Source: Flavobacterium sp. ENC (GTDB lineage: Bacteria; Bacteroidota; Bacteroidia; Flavobacteriales; Flavobacteriaceae). Taken from it: DNA of 64,000 nt. The notes below the pieces were generated by a model, which made no database searches, had not been told where the DNA came from, and saw nothing but the letters and a program-made list of their open reading frames with translations. The stretch lies in the NCBI RefSeq assembly GCF_020991415.1, contig NZ_JAJMOY010000003.1, positions 248,001-312,000 on the forward strand, given 5' to 3'. Each line of letters starts with the position of its first letter. Position 1 is the stretch's first letter. Of the stretch, positions 62,619 to 64,000 are shown piece after piece. Position numbers and translations under genes: made by a program.

Positions 62619-62663
62619 AAAGGCAGCAAACATTTTTGATTTTTTTTCTTTTTTTTGGAGCTT

Positions 62664-64000
62664 TTACGACCAGGATTTTGGCATTTTCTGATCTCTTAAG
62701 GGAACAAAAACAATATTGTCATCTTTCTCGTCCGAGTTCACAAAATGGCTGAAACGCTTTAACAATCTTGGTTTTTCCAGAACTTGTTTCCATTCGCATT
62801 CAAAAGTGCCTACTAAAGCCGCCATTTCAGCTTCTAAAGTTTCGCAGATTCCGAGACTGTCTTCGATAATTACTTCTTTCAGATAGTCTAAGCCCCCGTC
62901 CAGTTTTTCCAGCCAGGTGGCAGTTCGAGTCAGCGGACCAGCGGTGCGGATGTAATACATTAAAAAACGATCCAGGTATTTGATAACGGTTTCCTTGCTG
63001 ATTTGCTCTGCCAGTAAAACGGCATGTTTTGGGTTGGCACCTCCATTTCCTGCGATATATAAATTCCAGCCCCCTTCAACAGCAATTAGTCCGAAATCTT
63101 TTCCACGCGCCTCGGCACATTCGCGAATACAGGCTGAAACTCCGCCTTTGAGTTTATGAGGAGAACGGATTCCCTTGTATCGGTTTTCCAGTTCAATGGC
63201 AAATCCGGCACTGTCGTCCATTCCGTAACGGCACCAGGCATTTCCAACGCAGCTTTTTACGGCACGAAGTGATTTTCCGTAGGCATGACCGCTTTCAAAA
63301 CCATTATCAATTAAAATTTTCCAGATTTTTGGCAAGTCGCTCAGATGTGCCCCGAATAAATCAACACGCTGGGCGCCCGTTATTTTGGTGTATAAATCAA
63401 ATTGTTTGGCCACTTCGCCGATTACGATTAATTTCTCGGCAGTAATTTCACCTCCGGCCACTCTTGGCACTACAGAATAGGTTCCGTTGCGCTGAATATT
63501 GGCCAGAAACCGGTCGTTTGTATCCTGAGTGGTGACATGTTTATTGGCTGTATCGTTATAAATACTGGAGAAAATAGAAGCAATGACAGGCTTGCAGACT
63601 TCACATCCGTCACCTGAACCATGATGATCGATAACGTCGTAAAAGTTTTCGTATTTATTGATTTTTACCAGATCGAATAATTCCTGACGTGTATAATTGA
63701 AATGTTCACAAATCACATCTTTGACTTCTTTGCCTAAGGATTTTTGCGCCGCTTTGACCAGATCCGAAACCATAGGTTTGCAGCCTCCGCAGCCAGTTGT
63801 GGCTTTGGTTTGTTTCACAACATCTGAAAAACCGGAACAGCTTTCGTCCAGAATTTTGCAGCAGATGGCTCCTTTGGTCACATTTTCGCAGGAACAGATT
63901 ACGGCGGTATCCGGCAAATCCATAACACTTCCTAATGAAGAGGCTTCAGCACCATCACGGGAACCTAAAATCAGGTCTTCCGGATTTTTGGGTAAAGCCA
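62664..64000 (-). CDS. nirB: nitrite reductase large subunit NirB, C-terminal part (runs off the window)
   Basis: 444 residues are visible. An ATG at 63923 is internal: the frame stays open to the right edge and upstream residues (NPEDLILGSRDGAEAS) fit NirB. The flavin domains lie outside. Visible parts are the first BFD-type [2Fe-2S] region (CSC, then GCGGC), a second Cys pair region (CEHF, GDGCEVC), the sulfite/nitrite reductase half domain and the siroheme-[4Fe-4S] site: SCVGNAWC (C-x5-C) and ACIREC (C-x3-C). It reduces nitrite to ammonium with NADH and needs siroheme from the CobA pathway. Confidence 0.95.
   Translation of the reverse strand, partial: ALPKNPEDLILGSRDGAEASSLGSVMDLPDTAVICSCENVTKGAICCKILDESCSGFSDVVKQTKATTGCGGCKPMVSDLVKAAQKSLGKEVKDVICEHFNYTRQELFDLVKINKYENFYDVIDHHGSGDGCEVCKPVIASIFSSIYNDTANKHVTTQDTNDRFLANIQRNGTYSVVPRVAGGEITAEKLIVIGEVAKQFDLYTKITGAQRVDLFGAHLSDLPKIWKILIDNGFESGHAYGKSLRAVKSCVGNAWCRYGMDDSAGFAIELENRYKGIRSPHKLKGGVSACIRECAEARGKDFGLIAVEGGWNLYIAGNGGANPKHAVLLAEQISKETVIKYLDRFLMYYIRTAGPLTRTATWLEKLDGGLDYLKEVIIEDSLGICETLEAEMAALVGTFECEWKQVLEKPRLLKRFSHFVNSDEKDDNIVFVPLRDQKMPKSWS

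Noticed and set aside
62664..63923. Complete 419-residue protein starting at 63923
   Set aside because: The frame is open to the window edge and the upstream residues match NirB, so the ATG is internal.

Overview
The window looks like the chromosome of a Flavobacterium-like member of the Flavobacteriaceae (Bacteroidota). The DNA is AT-rich. There are two SusC/SusD outer-membrane uptake pairs, Bacteroidota promoter boxes (TTTG, about 19-21 bases, TAnnTTTG), a Rho factor with an Asn-rich N-terminal insertion, DUF4293 and DUF3667 proteins, and many short intergenic repeats. No tRNA, rRNA, CRISPR array, prophage or transposase gene was seen. All genes look intact except nirB, which runs off the right edge.

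Layout. (1) 67-13465, all minus strand: truA, an ABC exporter, a LytS-type sensor kinase, a large zinc metalloprotease, SusC, SusD, then after a terminator a LytTR regulator and an HNH endonuclease-like gene. This reads as a two-component-controlled outer-membrane uptake locus with its own protease. (2) 13466-24561: housekeeping and mixed genes. They include a YfcE-type phosphoesterase starting at TTG, a NarL-type two-component pair, rho, an M28 peptidase, a DUF3667 protein, a dienelactone hydrolase, and divergent lrp-like and rocD genes. Between the convergent rho and M28 genes lies an array of about 250-base tandem repeats, each carrying a terminator hairpin. (3) 24634-40201, all minus strand: a sulfatase utilisation locus of SusC, SusD, four formylglycine-type sulfatases, a 39-residue membrane protein, a fatty-acid-hydroxylase family enzyme, a periplasmic rhodanese-like/thioredoxin fusion and a YeiH-type transporter. 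No glycoside hydrolase is present. (4) 41137-64000: an assimilatory nitrate island. The plus strand carries molybdenum cofactor genes (moeA, mobA, moaD, moeB, moaE, a moaC-moaB fusion, moaA), the siroheme gene cobA and a TSUP transporter. The minus strand carries nirB (partial), nirD, a DUF4202 gene, a NarX-like kinase, a NarL-like regulator, narK, an outer-membrane porin, a nitrate reductase fused to a flavin/[2Fe-2S] electron-input module, and a rubredoxin-tailed redox protein.

How the genes fit together. In the nitrate island, nitrate probably enters through the porin and NarK and is reduced by the fused nitrate reductase using Moco from the plus-strand cluster. Nitrite is then reduced to ammonium by NirBD using siroheme made via CobA. 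The nasA and narK promoters share a palindromic 7-2-7 element 8-9 bases upstream of a -7 box that begins TACTTAT, and the moeA promoter has a weaker version. Related inverted repeats precede the narL-like gene. This suggests one regulon run by the NarX/NarL-like pair encoded inside the island.

The most interesting points are the nitrate promoter architecture, the fused nitrate reductase with its rubredoxin-tailed partner, the sulfatase locus with its odd accessory genes, and the repeated terminators after rho.
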